A stretch of DNA of 19,678 nt from UBA9926 sp913052075 (lineage in GTDB: Bacteria; Pseudomonadota; Gammaproteobacteria; Pseudomonadales; Azotimanducaceae), in NCBI GenBank assembly GCA_913052075.1, contig CAJXDD010000025.1:1-19678 (forward strand), read 5' to 3'. Under the pieces are notes generated by a model. That model saw only the letters and a list, made by a program, of their open reading frames with translations. It was not told the origin of the DNA and made no database searches. The first letter of the stretch is position 1. Every line of letters starts with the position of its first letter. Positions 1 through 7,047 of this stretch are shown one piece after another. The position numbers and the translations under genes are program-made.

Positions 1-1685
1 GTTTTGCAGAGTTATTTGAAGAAAGTTTAAAAACAGTCGAATTAAAGGCTGGATCGATTATCACAGGCGTTGTGGTCGATATTGACAGTGAATGGGTAAC
101 TGTCCACGCGGGGCTAAAGTCAGAAGGGGTCATTCCTCGAGCACAGTTCTTAAACGAAAGTGGTGAGTTGGAAATTGAAGTGGGTTCTACCGTCAAGGTC
201 GCAATGGAAACTGTTGATGACGGATTCGGTGAAACAAGATTGTCTCGGGAAAAAGCCCGGCGCAACGAGTCATGGGAAATTCTTGATAAGGTGTACAACG
301 ATGGTGAACCGATCAAAGGTTTGATCAGTGGCCGAGTAAAAGGCGGGTTTACCGTTGAGATAAGAGACATCCGAGCCTTCCTACCGGGTTCGCTCGTAGA
401 TGTCAGGCCGCTCAAAGATAATGAACAATTAGAAGGTCAGGTACTCGACTTTAAAGTCATTAAGCTCGATCAGAAACGAAACAACGTGGTGGTGTCGCGT
501 CGCAGTGTGCTCGAGTCAGAAAATAGCGAAGAGCGCGAAAAGTTGCTGAAGAGTCTTCAAGAGGGGCACGAGCTGAAGGGTATCGTGAAGAACTTGACAG
601 ATTACGGTGCCTTTGTGGACTTAGGCGGTATAGACGGTCTCTTACACATCACGGATATGGCGTGGAAGCGTATCAAACATCCAAGTGAAATCGTGGCCGT
701 TGGCGATGAGATTGACGTGAAGGTGCTCAAGTTCGACCGGGAAAGAAATCGTGTGTCGCTTGGTCTCAAGCAATTGGGAGAGGATCCGTGGCTTGCGATT
801 ACACGTCGATACCCAGAGAGCACTCGTACCATGGCGAAGGTTACTAATCTGACTGACTACGGTTGCTTTGCGGAGCTTGAGGAAGGTGTTGAGGGATTGG
901 TTCACGTATCCGAGATGGACTGGACTAACCGCAATATTCACCCTTCTAAGGTTGTTCAGGTCGGCGACGAAGTTGAGGTGATGGTACTCGATATTGATGA
1001 GGACCGGCGCCGCATATCTCTGGGGATCAAGCAGTGCAAGGGCAATCCTTGGGAAGAATTCGCCGCGCTTCACGGTAAGGGAGACAAGATCAGGGGTTAT
1101 ATCAAGTCAATCACTGATTTCGGCATCTTTATCGGGCTCGACGGAGACATTGACGGCCTGGTTCACCTGTCTGACATTTCGTGGAATGAGCCTGGGGAGC
1201 AAGCTGTTAGAAACTTTACCAAGGGTGACGAGATTGAGACTGTTGTTCTCGCTATAGACCCTGAACGAGAAAGGATATCCCTGGGCCTCAAGCAATTGGA
1301 GTCAGATCCTTTCTCAGACTACGTTGCTCAGAACGAGAAAGGCTCCATCGTCCAAGGAACGGTGAAAGAGGTAGACGCGCGTCAAGCAGTTATCACGCTC
1401 GCTGAAGAAGTGGATGGCATTCTCAAAGCCTCTGACATCTCTATTGATCATGTGAGTGATGCTCGAACTATGTTGAGTGTTGGCGATAGTATTGAAGTGA
1501 AGGTGGTAGGTGTGGATAGAAAGACCCGTGCCCTATCGGTGTCGATTAAAGCCAAGGATATCGCTGACGAGCAAACAGCTGTCCGTGAGCACCGTGAACG
1601 AGAGGTTGCGGCGGTGACGCCGGCCACATTGGGTGACTTGATCAAGCAAGAGCAGGATCGCGCCTCTACAGATGCTGATGCGTAA
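1..1685 (+). CDS. rpsA: 30S ribosomal protein S1 (5' end cut by window edge)
   Basis: Ribosomal protein S1 binds mRNA on the 30S subunit and helps initiate translation of weak or structured leaders. The reading frame is already open at base 3 and reads FAELFEESLK, which matches the start of Escherichia coli S1 from its fifth residue, so only about four codons plus the start are missing. About 560 residues are visible, against 557 in E. coli. Repeated S1/OB-fold units are clear, each with a pattern like 'G.V..ltdyGaFvdL.ggidGLlHitDm' and ending near 'RisLGlKQ', for example near residues 190-260, 280-350 and 365-435. The stop lies 5 bases before ihfB, the usual gene order in gammaproteobacteria. 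GTG at 72 is an internal valine codon and not the start. Its promoter lies outside the window. Confidence 0.97.
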   Translation, partial: FAELFEESLKTVELKAGSIITGVVVDIDSEWVTVHAGLKSEGVIPRAQFLNESGELEIEVGSTVKVAMETVDDGFGETRLSREKARRNESWEILDKVYNDGEPIKGLISGRVKGGFTVEIRDIRAFLPGSLVDVRPLKDNEQLEGQVLDFKVIKLDQKRNNVVVSRRSVLESENSEEREKLLKSLQEGHELKGIVKNLTDYGAFVDLGGIDGLLHITDMAWKRIKHPSEIVAVGDEIDVKVLKFDRERNRVSLGLKQLGEDPWLAITRRYPESTRTMAKVTNLTDYGCFAELEEGVEGLVHVSEMDWTNRNIHPSKVVQVGDEVEVMVLDIDEDRRRISLGIKQCKGNPWEEFAALHGKGDKIRGYIKSITDFGIFIGLDGDIDGLVHLSDISWNEPGEQAVRNFTKGDEIETVVLAIDPERERISLGLKQLESDPFSDYVAQNEKGSIVQGTVKEVDARQAVITLAEEVDGILKASDISIDHVSDARTMLSVGDSIEVKVVGVDRKTRALSVSIKAKDIADEQTAVREHREREVAAVTPATLGDLIKQEQDRASTDADA

Positions 1686-1690
1686 TCAAT

Positions 1691-2026
1691 ATGACAAAAT
1701 CTGAGCTTATTGAAAGGCTCTCTGAAAGCCAAAGTCAATTGACCGCCAAAGATATGGAACTGGCGGTCAAATTGATTTTGGACCAAATGGTTGGGTCGCT
1801 TGCTCGAGGTGAGAGGATAGAGATCCGTGGTTTTGGCAGTTTCTCACTCCATTATCGAGCTCCCAGAATAGGGCGTAACCCCAAGACTGGAGAGCAGGTG
1901 GCGCTATCCGGTAAATACGTGCCTCACTTCAAACCTGGCAAGGAGTTGCGAGAGCGCGTTAACGAAGGGCTCCAAAGCGAGGTCCTGTCGCCGGAATCAG
2001 CCGATGATGATTTGGGAGCCGTGTAG
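1691..2026 (+). CDS. ihfB: Integration host factor subunit beta
   Basis: IHF-beta pairs with IHF-alpha to bend DNA sharply at specific sites in transcription, recombination and replication. The first ~94 residues are near-identical in pattern to E. coli IHF-beta: MTKSELIERL at the start, GERIEIRGFGSFSLHYRAPR in the beta arm, and GRNPKTGE with the intercalating proline at about residue 64, followed by GKYVPHFKPGKELR. The protein is 111 residues, about 17 longer than in E. coli; the extra tail is acidic (ESADDD near the end). The start is 5 bases after the rpsA stop with only a weak Shine-Dalgarno, which suggests translational coupling to rpsA. Confidence 0.97.
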   Translation: MTKSELIERLSESQSQLTAKDMELAVKLILDQMVGSLARGERIEIRGFGSFSLHYRAPRIGRNPKTGEQVALSGKYVPHFKPGKELRERVNEGLQSEVLSPESADDDLGAV

Positions 2027-2187
2027 CGCCTCATAAGTCCGGAGTAATCTGTGGACCCATTTGCTGTGCCAAGCTTGATCAGTGCCCTCATCCTTCTATT
2101 GAATAAAAACGAACAGAAAGGTGCGGGCTTTCTCTTCCCAAATTGGACGTTAAAGTTCAAACGAACTGAATTAAGTGGAGCGCCGAG

Positions 2188-2433
2188 ATGGGCGGGTTAA
2201 AGCGTTTCATTACCCGTTTCGTTCTGGCGTTGTTATTTATCGCCGCGTTCATTCTTGCCACCGAGAACAGTGATTCTGTGTCGCTCAAGCTGCTTCATTT
2301 GGAGACTGAGGCTTGGCCTGTGTCTTGGTGGATAGCTCTTAGTTTCTTCTTAGGAGTCCTAGTCGGGCAACTCATTTCAAACCTTAATCGCTCATTGACA
2401 CGCAAATCAGGCGATACCAAAGCGCTTAGTTAG
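2188..2433 (+). CDS. lapA: LapA (DUF1049) inner-membrane protein
   Basis: LapA is a small inner-membrane protein that works with LapB in controlling lipopolysaccharide synthesis through FtsH-dependent turnover of LpxC (known from E. coli). This 81-residue protein has the family layout: a short basic N-terminus, a first membrane segment (about residues 8-25), the conserved ATENSDSVSLKLL stretch, a second membrane segment (about 44-64) and a basic tail. A GGAG Shine-Dalgarno at 2177-2180 lies 7 bases before the ATG. It sits directly before lapB, the standard order. E. coli LapA is about 100 residues, so this copy is somewhat short. The 161-base gap after ihfB has a weak hairpin (AGAAAG/CTTTCT, 2115-2133) of uncertain meaning. 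Confidence 0.9.
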   Translation: MGGLKRFITRFVLALLFIAAFILATENSDSVSLKLLHLETEAWPVSWWIALSFFLGVLVGQLISNLNRSLTRKSGDTKALS

Positions 2434-2466
2434 CGAGATGGTTAGGGTCACGAAGGAGAAGTGGTC

Positions 2467-3618
2467 TTGAAGGAGCTTGCGCTGCTTTTACTGTTGGTAT
2501 TGGCCCTTGCGATTGGTTGGACGCTAGGGCGCCGCGAGCGAAAGCAGTCGAAGTCTTATGAATTAGGCTTAAGACATCTTCTCAACGAGCAGCAAGACGA
2601 GGCGGTAGAGACGCTAGTCGAAGCGCTCAGGGTTGATCAAGACAACATTGACACTCATTTGGCGCTGGGCGGGTTGCTGCGTCGTCGAGGTGAGCTCGAG
2701 AAGGCAGTATTTGTGCATGAGAACGTTCTGAGGCATGCGAGGCTCGATCAGAGAACTCGTCACGAAGTGGAGATCGAGCTCGCCAGGAATTATCTTCAGG
2801 CAGGTCTGCTCGATCGGGCCGAGGATATGTCGGTCAAGCTCGCGCTGGAAAATCCTCAATATAGAAAGGATTCGCTACAGGTCACGCTTCAAGTCTACGA
2901 ACAAGAGCGCGATTGGCTGCGCTGTATCGAGACGGTAAAGGACATGACGGGTGGTCTCCATGAGGCTCGGCTAGAATCGGCGATTTCACACTATTATTGC
3001 GAACTTGCGGAAGAACAGATAGCAAGGAAGGCGTTTGATGCAGCGAGGGCATCAGTAGTCGAGGCGATTGGGCACGCGTCGAATAATCCTCGAACGAGCT
3101 TGATTCTCGGGCGGCTCAATCTGGAATTAGGGAAGACAAAGGAAGCTATCCTCACGCTTGAGCGAATCCTCGACCAGGATCCCATGTACGTTGGTGAGTC
3201 TTTGCCCTTGCTGCGGCGCGCCTACGATGAGGCTGGTGAGTCTCTGGGCCATTATGAGGCCTATCTGAAATCTTGCATCGAAAGGGGGCCTTCCGTATCT
3301 GTTGTGCTCGAACTTGTAGGCTTAATCAAGACGAATGAAGGAGCGCTAGCCGTGTCGCGGTTTATGGCGGATCACCTTCGCATCAATCCGACCGTTAGAG
3401 GGCTGATCCATTTAATTGATCTTCATCTCTCTGCTGCAGAGGGAGAGGTGAGTGAGTATTTGCAACTGCTCAAAGATTTTGCTGAGGCCCTTGTTCAAGA
3501 TAAACCCAGTCACCGATGCCGAGAATGTGGGTTTGAAGGTAAGAGAATGAGATGGCATTGTCCGAGTTGCCGAAACTGGGCGAGCATCGAGCCAATCTTC
3601 GGGCTAGAAGGCGAGTAG
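2467..3618 (+). CDS. lapB: LapB (YciM), LPS assembly regulatory TPR protein
   Basis: LapB is an inner-membrane-anchored, cytoplasmic TPR protein that adapts LpxC to the FtsH protease and so limits lipid A synthesis. The 383-residue length matches E. coli LapB (389). Visible parts are an N-terminal membrane anchor (KELALLLLLVLALAIGW) followed by GRRER, a run of TPR helices (about residues 35-330, with ALGGLLRRRGELEKAV typical), and a C-terminal rubredoxin-like zinc site with two CxxC pairs (CREC and CPSC, residues about 352-372). A GTG at 2461 would add two residues, but the AAGGAG Shine-Dalgarno at 2453-2458 is only 2 bases from it and 8 bases from the TTG at 2467, so I prefer the TTG. It follows lapA by 33 bases and is probably in the same transcript. 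Confidence 0.93.
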   Translation: MKELALLLLLVLALAIGWTLGRRERKQSKSYELGLRHLLNEQQDEAVETLVEALRVDQDNIDTHLALGGLLRRRGELEKAVFVHENVLRHARLDQRTRHEVEIELARNYLQAGLLDRAEDMSVKLALENPQYRKDSLQVTLQVYEQERDWLRCIETVKDMTGGLHEARLESAISHYYCELAEEQIARKAFDAARASVVEAIGHASNNPRTSLILGRLNLELGKTKEAILTLERILDQDPMYVGESLPLLRRAYDEAGESLGHYEAYLKSCIERGPSVSVVLELVGLIKTNEGALAVSRFMADHLRINPTVRGLIHLIDLHLSAAEGEVSEYLQLLKDFAEALVQDKPSHRCRECGFEGKRMRWHCPSCRNWASIEPIFGLEGE

Positions 3619-3651
3619 CCCAGGCGATCGGCAAGCATTGATTGCATTGCG

Positions 3652-3671
3652 CTAAGTGTATGCGCACTTAG
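3652..3671 (+). terminator. Hairpin after lapB, possible terminator
   Basis: A perfect 7-base-pair inverted repeat, CTAAGTG ... CACTTAG with a 6-base loop, lies 34 bases after the lapB stop. No T-run follows, so it is not a classical intrinsic terminator. It could still protect the 3' end of the message or pause the polymerase. Confidence 0.3.
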
Positions 3672-4136
3672 TCCTCCGCAAGCTGCCCACGCTTTCGCTT
3701 TGAACGACCAATATAGTTGGCCAACTGGTGCTCAGCTTTAATTTGGTCAATTGTTATCCGAAAACCCAATAATCCTGAGACAACCTGAAATGCCAATATC
3801 TTGCCACTGATTGACATATTTCAACAGGCGAGACTCTGGCTCAATCGAGCGTAGAGAGTGACTTTATGAAGGCTATTTCAATAGTAATTGTTCTATAAGT
3901 TTCGTTCGATGAGGGAAATCGACCAAGCTCGGTGAGGCGCCAATGCGGGCTCGGTTGAGCGTTACCGTTCAGGAAGTCATGGTCACTTCACTAGCACTCG
4001 CTTCAATATTACTTGAGAATGATTCGATTGAGAGGCGAGTTATCTTAAAGGCATCAGTTCAAAGAGTCGCTCGTCCAGAACCCCCGGTAGGGGGTGGAAC
4101 TTGGAACATAGCAAACCATGAGGGACGGTTGGCTCC

Positions 4137-4159
4137 AGGACCCGTGTAAATGAGGTCCT
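4137..4159 (+). promoter_or_regulatory. Leader hairpin before the HExxH protein gene
   Basis: AGGACC and GGTCCT form a perfect 6-base-pair stem with an 11-base loop. It ends 2 bases before the AAGGT Shine-Dalgarno-like sequence (about 4161-4165) and 12 bases before the ATG at 4172. The position suits a translation-modulating leader structure, but nothing else supports a function. Confidence 0.3.
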
Positions 4160-4171
4160 GAAGGTAGGCAC

Positions 4172-4669
4172 ATGCAAGAAAGTAAGTCTGAATTTGCTGA
4201 AAGGCGCTGGCAATTTTATGCGCTGCGAGATGCTGGAATTGTAGCTGTGACCCTACTCTGCTGGTGGGGTGCTCAATCGATCGGCGCGCTCGGCATTATT
4301 GCTGGCATCGGACTTGGCATGTCAGCCTATCTGTTCCACGAGTGGGCGCACCTCTTGGCAGCGATGAGGCGGAAGGTCTCGGTTGAATTCGCGACTCGGT
4401 GGTACGCTATTTTTCTGTTCAACATGAGAATAGGGGGGATCTCGAAGAGGGCGTTCTTCGAGATCTCTTTCGCTGGTTTTTTTGCGACCTTGTTATACCT
4501 AATTTTTTTTCTGTCGCTTCCACCTTCCAACGTCCAAGCTGTTGCGCTTTTGCTCGCGCAATGTTTAGCCGTGTTGACGCTGATTTTCGAGGCGCCGATC
4601 GCTATTTGGGCCATGGTTGCAGACGACGTGCCTGCCGGCGACATCCCGTTTTTTGATCATTTTTGCTGA
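4172..4669 (+). CDS. Small membrane protein with HExxH motif (possible M50-like protease)
   Basis: This 165-residue protein is not one I can name. It has a short charged N-terminus and about four hydrophobic membrane segments (about residues 20-35, 40-58, 95-118 and 124-150). The second is followed at once by FHEWAHLLAA, an HExxH zinc-ligand motif at about residues 56-60 inside or at the edge of the membrane, as in site-2-protease (M50) metalloproteases. A short loop with MRRKVS and an amphipathic stretch follows, then ISFAGFFATLLY, faintly like the G/N-rich second motif of that family. The third zinc ligand is not obvious; two aspartates (VADD) occur late. M50 proteases are usually longer, so it may be a minimal or inactive relative, or a different HExxH membrane enzyme. 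A Shine-Dalgarno-like AAGGT precedes the ATG by about 6 bases. Confidence 0.65.
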   Translation: MQESKSEFAERRWQFYALRDAGIVAVTLLCWWGAQSIGALGIIAGIGLGMSAYLFHEWAHLLAAMRRKVSVEFATRWYAIFLFNMRIGGISKRAFFEISFAGFFATLLYLIFFLSLPPSNVQAVALLLAQCLAVLTLIFEAPIAIWAMVADDVPAGDIPFFDHFC

Positions 4670-4745
4670 GCTTAGAACGCACGCCCGCTGGACAAGGGTG
4701 TGGATCAATGCTCACATCTTGGTTGGATGATTGAAGGAGAAGAAA

Positions 4746-5048
4746 TTGATTGTCGTCAACGCAGTAATTGAAAGTACCGAAGAGAACATCGCTGGAATGA
4801 AAACAGCGATCGCTGTCATGGAAGAAAAGAGCAGAGCCGAATCGGGCTGCATCGACTACACCTTTGCCGTGGAATTGAATCGTCCATCGGTCTTGCGAAT
4901 TACAGAGAAGTGGGTCGACCAAGCAGCCCTTCAAGCACACTTTGGTGAACGGCATATGGCTGATTTTCAGTCGGCGATGGCTGCTTACCCGCCGAAGTCA
5001 GTTACCGCATCGTTTTATGAAGCATCAGAAATTGATATGCCGAGATAA
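4746..5048 (+). CDS. ABM/YgiN-type putative quinol monooxygenase
   Basis: A 100-residue single-domain protein of the antibiotic biosynthesis monooxygenase (ABM, YgiN-like) family. These small dimeric ferredoxin-fold proteins oxidise quinols or polyketides without a cofactor, or bind small ligands. The family pattern is clear: a first strand IVVNAVIES, then RAESGCIDYTFAVE, the strand VLRITEKWVDQAALQAHFG, and HMADFQSAM followed by a last strand. The conserved E..GC.DY and the W.....L..H are present. A TTG at 4731 would add five residues, but the AAGGAG at 4734-4739 lies 6 bases before the TTG at 4746, and the first strand starts there, so I take 4746. The substrate is unknown. It ends tail to tail with the minus-strand operon. 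Confidence 0.8.
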   Translation: MIVVNAVIESTEENIAGMKTAIAVMEEKSRAESGCIDYTFAVELNRPSVLRITEKWVDQAALQAHFGERHMADFQSAMAAYPPKSVTASFYEASEIDMPR

Positions 5049-5324
5049 CCGCTGGATCTGGTGAAGAAAAGTTCGAGCACGTGAAGAACCCTAATTTTCA
5101 CTACTGTTTTTCTTAGCGGCCCAACGCGCTCGCAATCTGGGACAATCGTCGCACCCAACACATGGCAGTCTGGGACTACTATCCTTAGGCCAGGCGCGGC
5201 GTAAGGGTGGCCGTCAAAGTTGATAAGTCTTTCTTCAAGGAATCCTCATGATCGTTGCTTCTCCGCGGGCCAGCAGTTGGTGATTCGTAGTTGAGTATAG
5301 AGCTAGAGTGAGGCCGCGTCCTTA
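5049..5324. other. Convergent intergenic region
   Basis: No gene is visible between the ABM gene and the end of the minus-strand operon. A weak hairpin, GTGAA/TTCAC with an 11-base loop followed by TACTGTTTTT, lies at about 5081-5111 and could end the plus-strand transcript. An 8-base direct repeat TCTGGGAC occurs at 5136-5143 and 5169-5176. No strong terminator for the minus-strand operon is seen. Confidence 0.35.
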
Positions 5325-6263
5325 TCAAGGCTGGATGTCACCATCAAAAATCGCGTACCCCTGTTGGGGGTCCATTAACATCTGCTGGTACTGGTGTTGG
5401 AGTCGTCTTGTAACCGGTCCAACTACGCCACTACCTACTTGCTTCTGATCTATCGTGACTGCGCCCACTGGGCCGCTCATGGTACCAAGCAACATGATCT
5501 CATCAGCTTGCTCAATGTTTTCCGACGTTAAATCCGCCTCGCACGACTCGACCCCTAAGATGGTGCAAGCCTCGAGCAGAACTTGGCGGGTTACTCCAGG
5601 AGGGCAGCATCGAACATGGGGTGTGAGGAACCGCCCATCCTTGACGATAGCCACATGGGAAGCGGGCGCCTCAGCAAGATAGCCCTCGGGGTCGTACATC
5701 AGTGCGGAGGTGGCGCCCAGCCTTTTGGCCTCGGCAAGCGCTCTAGAAGACGCGTTCTGGTTGTTGTCATGACTCGTTTGGTCGACGGTGTCTGGGCCTG
5801 GCCTCCTAAACGAAGACGTTACTAAATCGATGCCCGCTTCTGAATCATAGACTCCACCTCGATACTCGGGCATTACAATGACCTGCGGCTTGCTAGGTTT
5901 GCCGTGCCAATCGATGATTGCAGCGAGATCCATGCTGGCAGTGACCTGTGTCCCGGGCGTCACGAGTATTCGCACGTGTACACCATCATTCATTCGATTG
6001 TAAGTAAGCGTCTCTCGCACCGCGGCGATAATGACTTCATCGGATGGAATATCGGGAAAGAAATTGATTTCGGCAGAGTGGCGAATTTTGTCTAGATGAT
6101 CTTGGAATCGGAAAATGTGGTTGTTGATGAGTCGAGGTGCGCTCCACACTTGCTTGCCGTGCAAAAATCCAGCGTCGAATAAAGGGATAGCTGCCTCGTA
6201 TTGGCTAACAAACCGGCCGTTGATGTAGTGTTTGACATGCTGATTTCTCGGATCAGTCATCAT
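5325..6263 (-). CDS. Class IV aminotransferase-like protein lacking the PLP lysine
   Basis: This 312-residue protein has the fold-type IV (IlvE/D-amino-acid aminotransferase) pattern from end to end: YINGRFV near the start, the LFDAGFLHG segment, FRFQDHLDKIRHSA, VHVRILVTPG, then EGYLAEAPASHVAIVKDG, PPGVTRQVLLEA, ADEIMLLGT and GPVTRRL. Lined up with E. coli IlvE from the conserved SS (residues 150-151; P and T also align), the residue at the PLP-binding lysine is H165 (codon 5769-5771), in the run TSHDNNQNASS. No nearby lysine can replace it. The family's EG.GEN loop reads EAPASH. It is therefore unlikely to transaminate in the normal way. Its ATG overlaps the end of the sulfotransferase-like gene by 11 bases (a second ATG follows at 6260), so the two are translationally coupled. 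Arabidopsis BCAT-like proteins, as I recall, fuse similar domains. Confidence 0.85.
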   Translation of the reverse strand: MMTDPRNQHVKHYINGRFVSQYEAAIPLFDAGFLHGKQVWSAPRLINNHIFRFQDHLDKIRHSAEINFFPDIPSDEVIIAAVRETLTYNRMNDGVHVRILVTPGTQVTASMDLAAIIDWHGKPSKPQVIVMPEYRGGVYDSEAGIDLVTSSFRRPGPDTVDQTSHDNNQNASSRALAEAKRLGATSALMYDPEGYLAEAPASHVAIVKDGRFLTPHVRCCPPGVTRQVLLEACTILGVESCEADLTSENIEQADEIMLLGTMSGPVGAVTIDQKQVGSGVVGPVTRRLQHQYQQMLMDPQQGYAIFDGDIQP

Positions 6264-7047
6264 GTCGTGGGCCTCCGAGGTTGTGGCGAGCTATTTTTTC
6301 GTAAACAGGCAAGCAGTAATCAAGGACCGGTTGAAGTGCGGCAGGTATTGCTACTTGCTTTCGCTCATAGGGATTAAGGCCCGTCGTTTGATATACTGCT
6401 TGGTACCATTCATCTGCCCAGGCGCCGTCGTCTGGATGCCTGCCCGCCTTCCACTGGATAGGGGTTCCGGCATCGAAAGGGAGGTGAACCGCCTGACAAA
6501 AAGCGCTGAGCACTGCTGTAGGATTCTCCAGCACGTCGTTGGCATCAATCACAACGATAGGGTCGGTGGTGATGGCGCTCGCATGATTGAAGATTCGCTC
6601 TAATTGGGGGATGCCAACGAGGAGTGCAGCAGCCTCCACATCAGCATCATGCTTAGGGACAAGGTCCCGAAAGTCTGCCATCGATGCGATAACCTCTGCA
6701 GGATGACGAATCAAGAAGCAGTTACGAAGATGCTCCATGAAACTCAGATCAACCGCTTCTAACATGTGGATTGCCATGTGCTTTTGATAGCTGCGATGGC
6801 ATGAACCGAGATCAGGGTGAACGACATCGCGAGCAACGACCCGCCAGTCCGTTTCGTGAGCCGCAAGGGTCGCTACATAACCAGGGTCATCGGTCTTTTG
6901 GGTAGCGGCTAGCCAATACGCATAAAAGGGCTCGTCCATCACCCGACATCCGAGTGATTCAAAGACCCGCATCATCATAGTGCTTCGCGCTCTCGGTGGA
7001 GACCACATTGCGATGGGTGGAAGTGAGGTTGTCAGTTGATCCTTCAA
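6253..7047 (-). CDS. Sulfotransferase-like P-loop protein
   Basis: A 264-residue protein of the sulfotransferase superfamily. Sulfotransferases move sulfate from PAPS to hydroxyl or amino groups. The 5'-phosphosulfate loop is seen as MWSPPRARSTMMM (about residues 14-26), with the arginine-serine pair typical of small-molecule and bacterial types. The 3'-phosphate site is FLIRHPAEVIASM (R114, S122). Charged and aromatic stretches follow (WKAGRHPDDGAW), and a YERK motif lies near the C-terminus. The start is a TTG overlapping the TGA of the CobW-like gene (TTGA, 4 bases). An ATG at M14 would cut into the first strand and is less likely. Sitting between a GTPase and an aminotransferase-like protein is unusual. 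PAPS use is inferred; some relatives act as kinases or only bind. Confidence 0.8.
   Translation of the reverse strand: MKDQLTTSLPPIAMWSPPRARSTMMMRVFESLGCRVMDEPFYAYWLAATQKTDDPGYVATLAAHETDWRVVARDVVHPDLGSCHRSYQKHMAIHMLEAVDLSFMEHLRNCFLIRHPAEVIASMADFRDLVPKHDADVEAAALLVGIPQLERIFNHASAITTDPIVVIDANDVLENPTAVLSAFCQAVHLPFDAGTPIQWKAGRHPDDGAWADEWYQAVYQTTGLNPYERKQVAIPAALQPVLDYCLPVYEKIARHNLGGPRHDD

Larger units (their letters stand above)
3619..4171. other. Gene-poor stretch between lapB and the HExxH membrane protein
   Basis: I see no convincing gene here. The only sizeable frame (3943-4149, 68 codons) has no recognisable pattern and no good ribosome binding site. The stretch holds several perfect short inverted repeats: the hairpin at 3652-3671, a 12-base palindrome AGTTGGCCAACT at 3715-3726, ACCCCC/GGGGGT with a 4-base loop at 4080-4095, and AGGACC/GGTCCT at 4137-4159 just before the next gene. 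A TTGACA box near 3810 has no matching -10 box at the right distance. In many gammaproteobacteria pyrF or another household gene follows lapB, so the core synteny breaks here. Confidence 0.5.

Noticed and set aside
3802..3840. TTGACA promoter after lapB
   Set aside because: No acceptable -10 hexamer 16-18 bases downstream.
3943..4149. 68-codon plus-strand frame after lapB
   Set aside because: No family pattern, no good ribosome binding site, and it overlaps two inverted repeats. More likely chance.
5248..5283. 11-codon frame beginning ATGATCGTTGC in the convergent region
   Set aside because: Too short, followed by no gene on the same strand, and no other support.
6262..7047. Plus-strand frames opposite the sulfotransferase-like gene
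   Set aside because: They are antisense shadows. The minus strand has clear family motifs.
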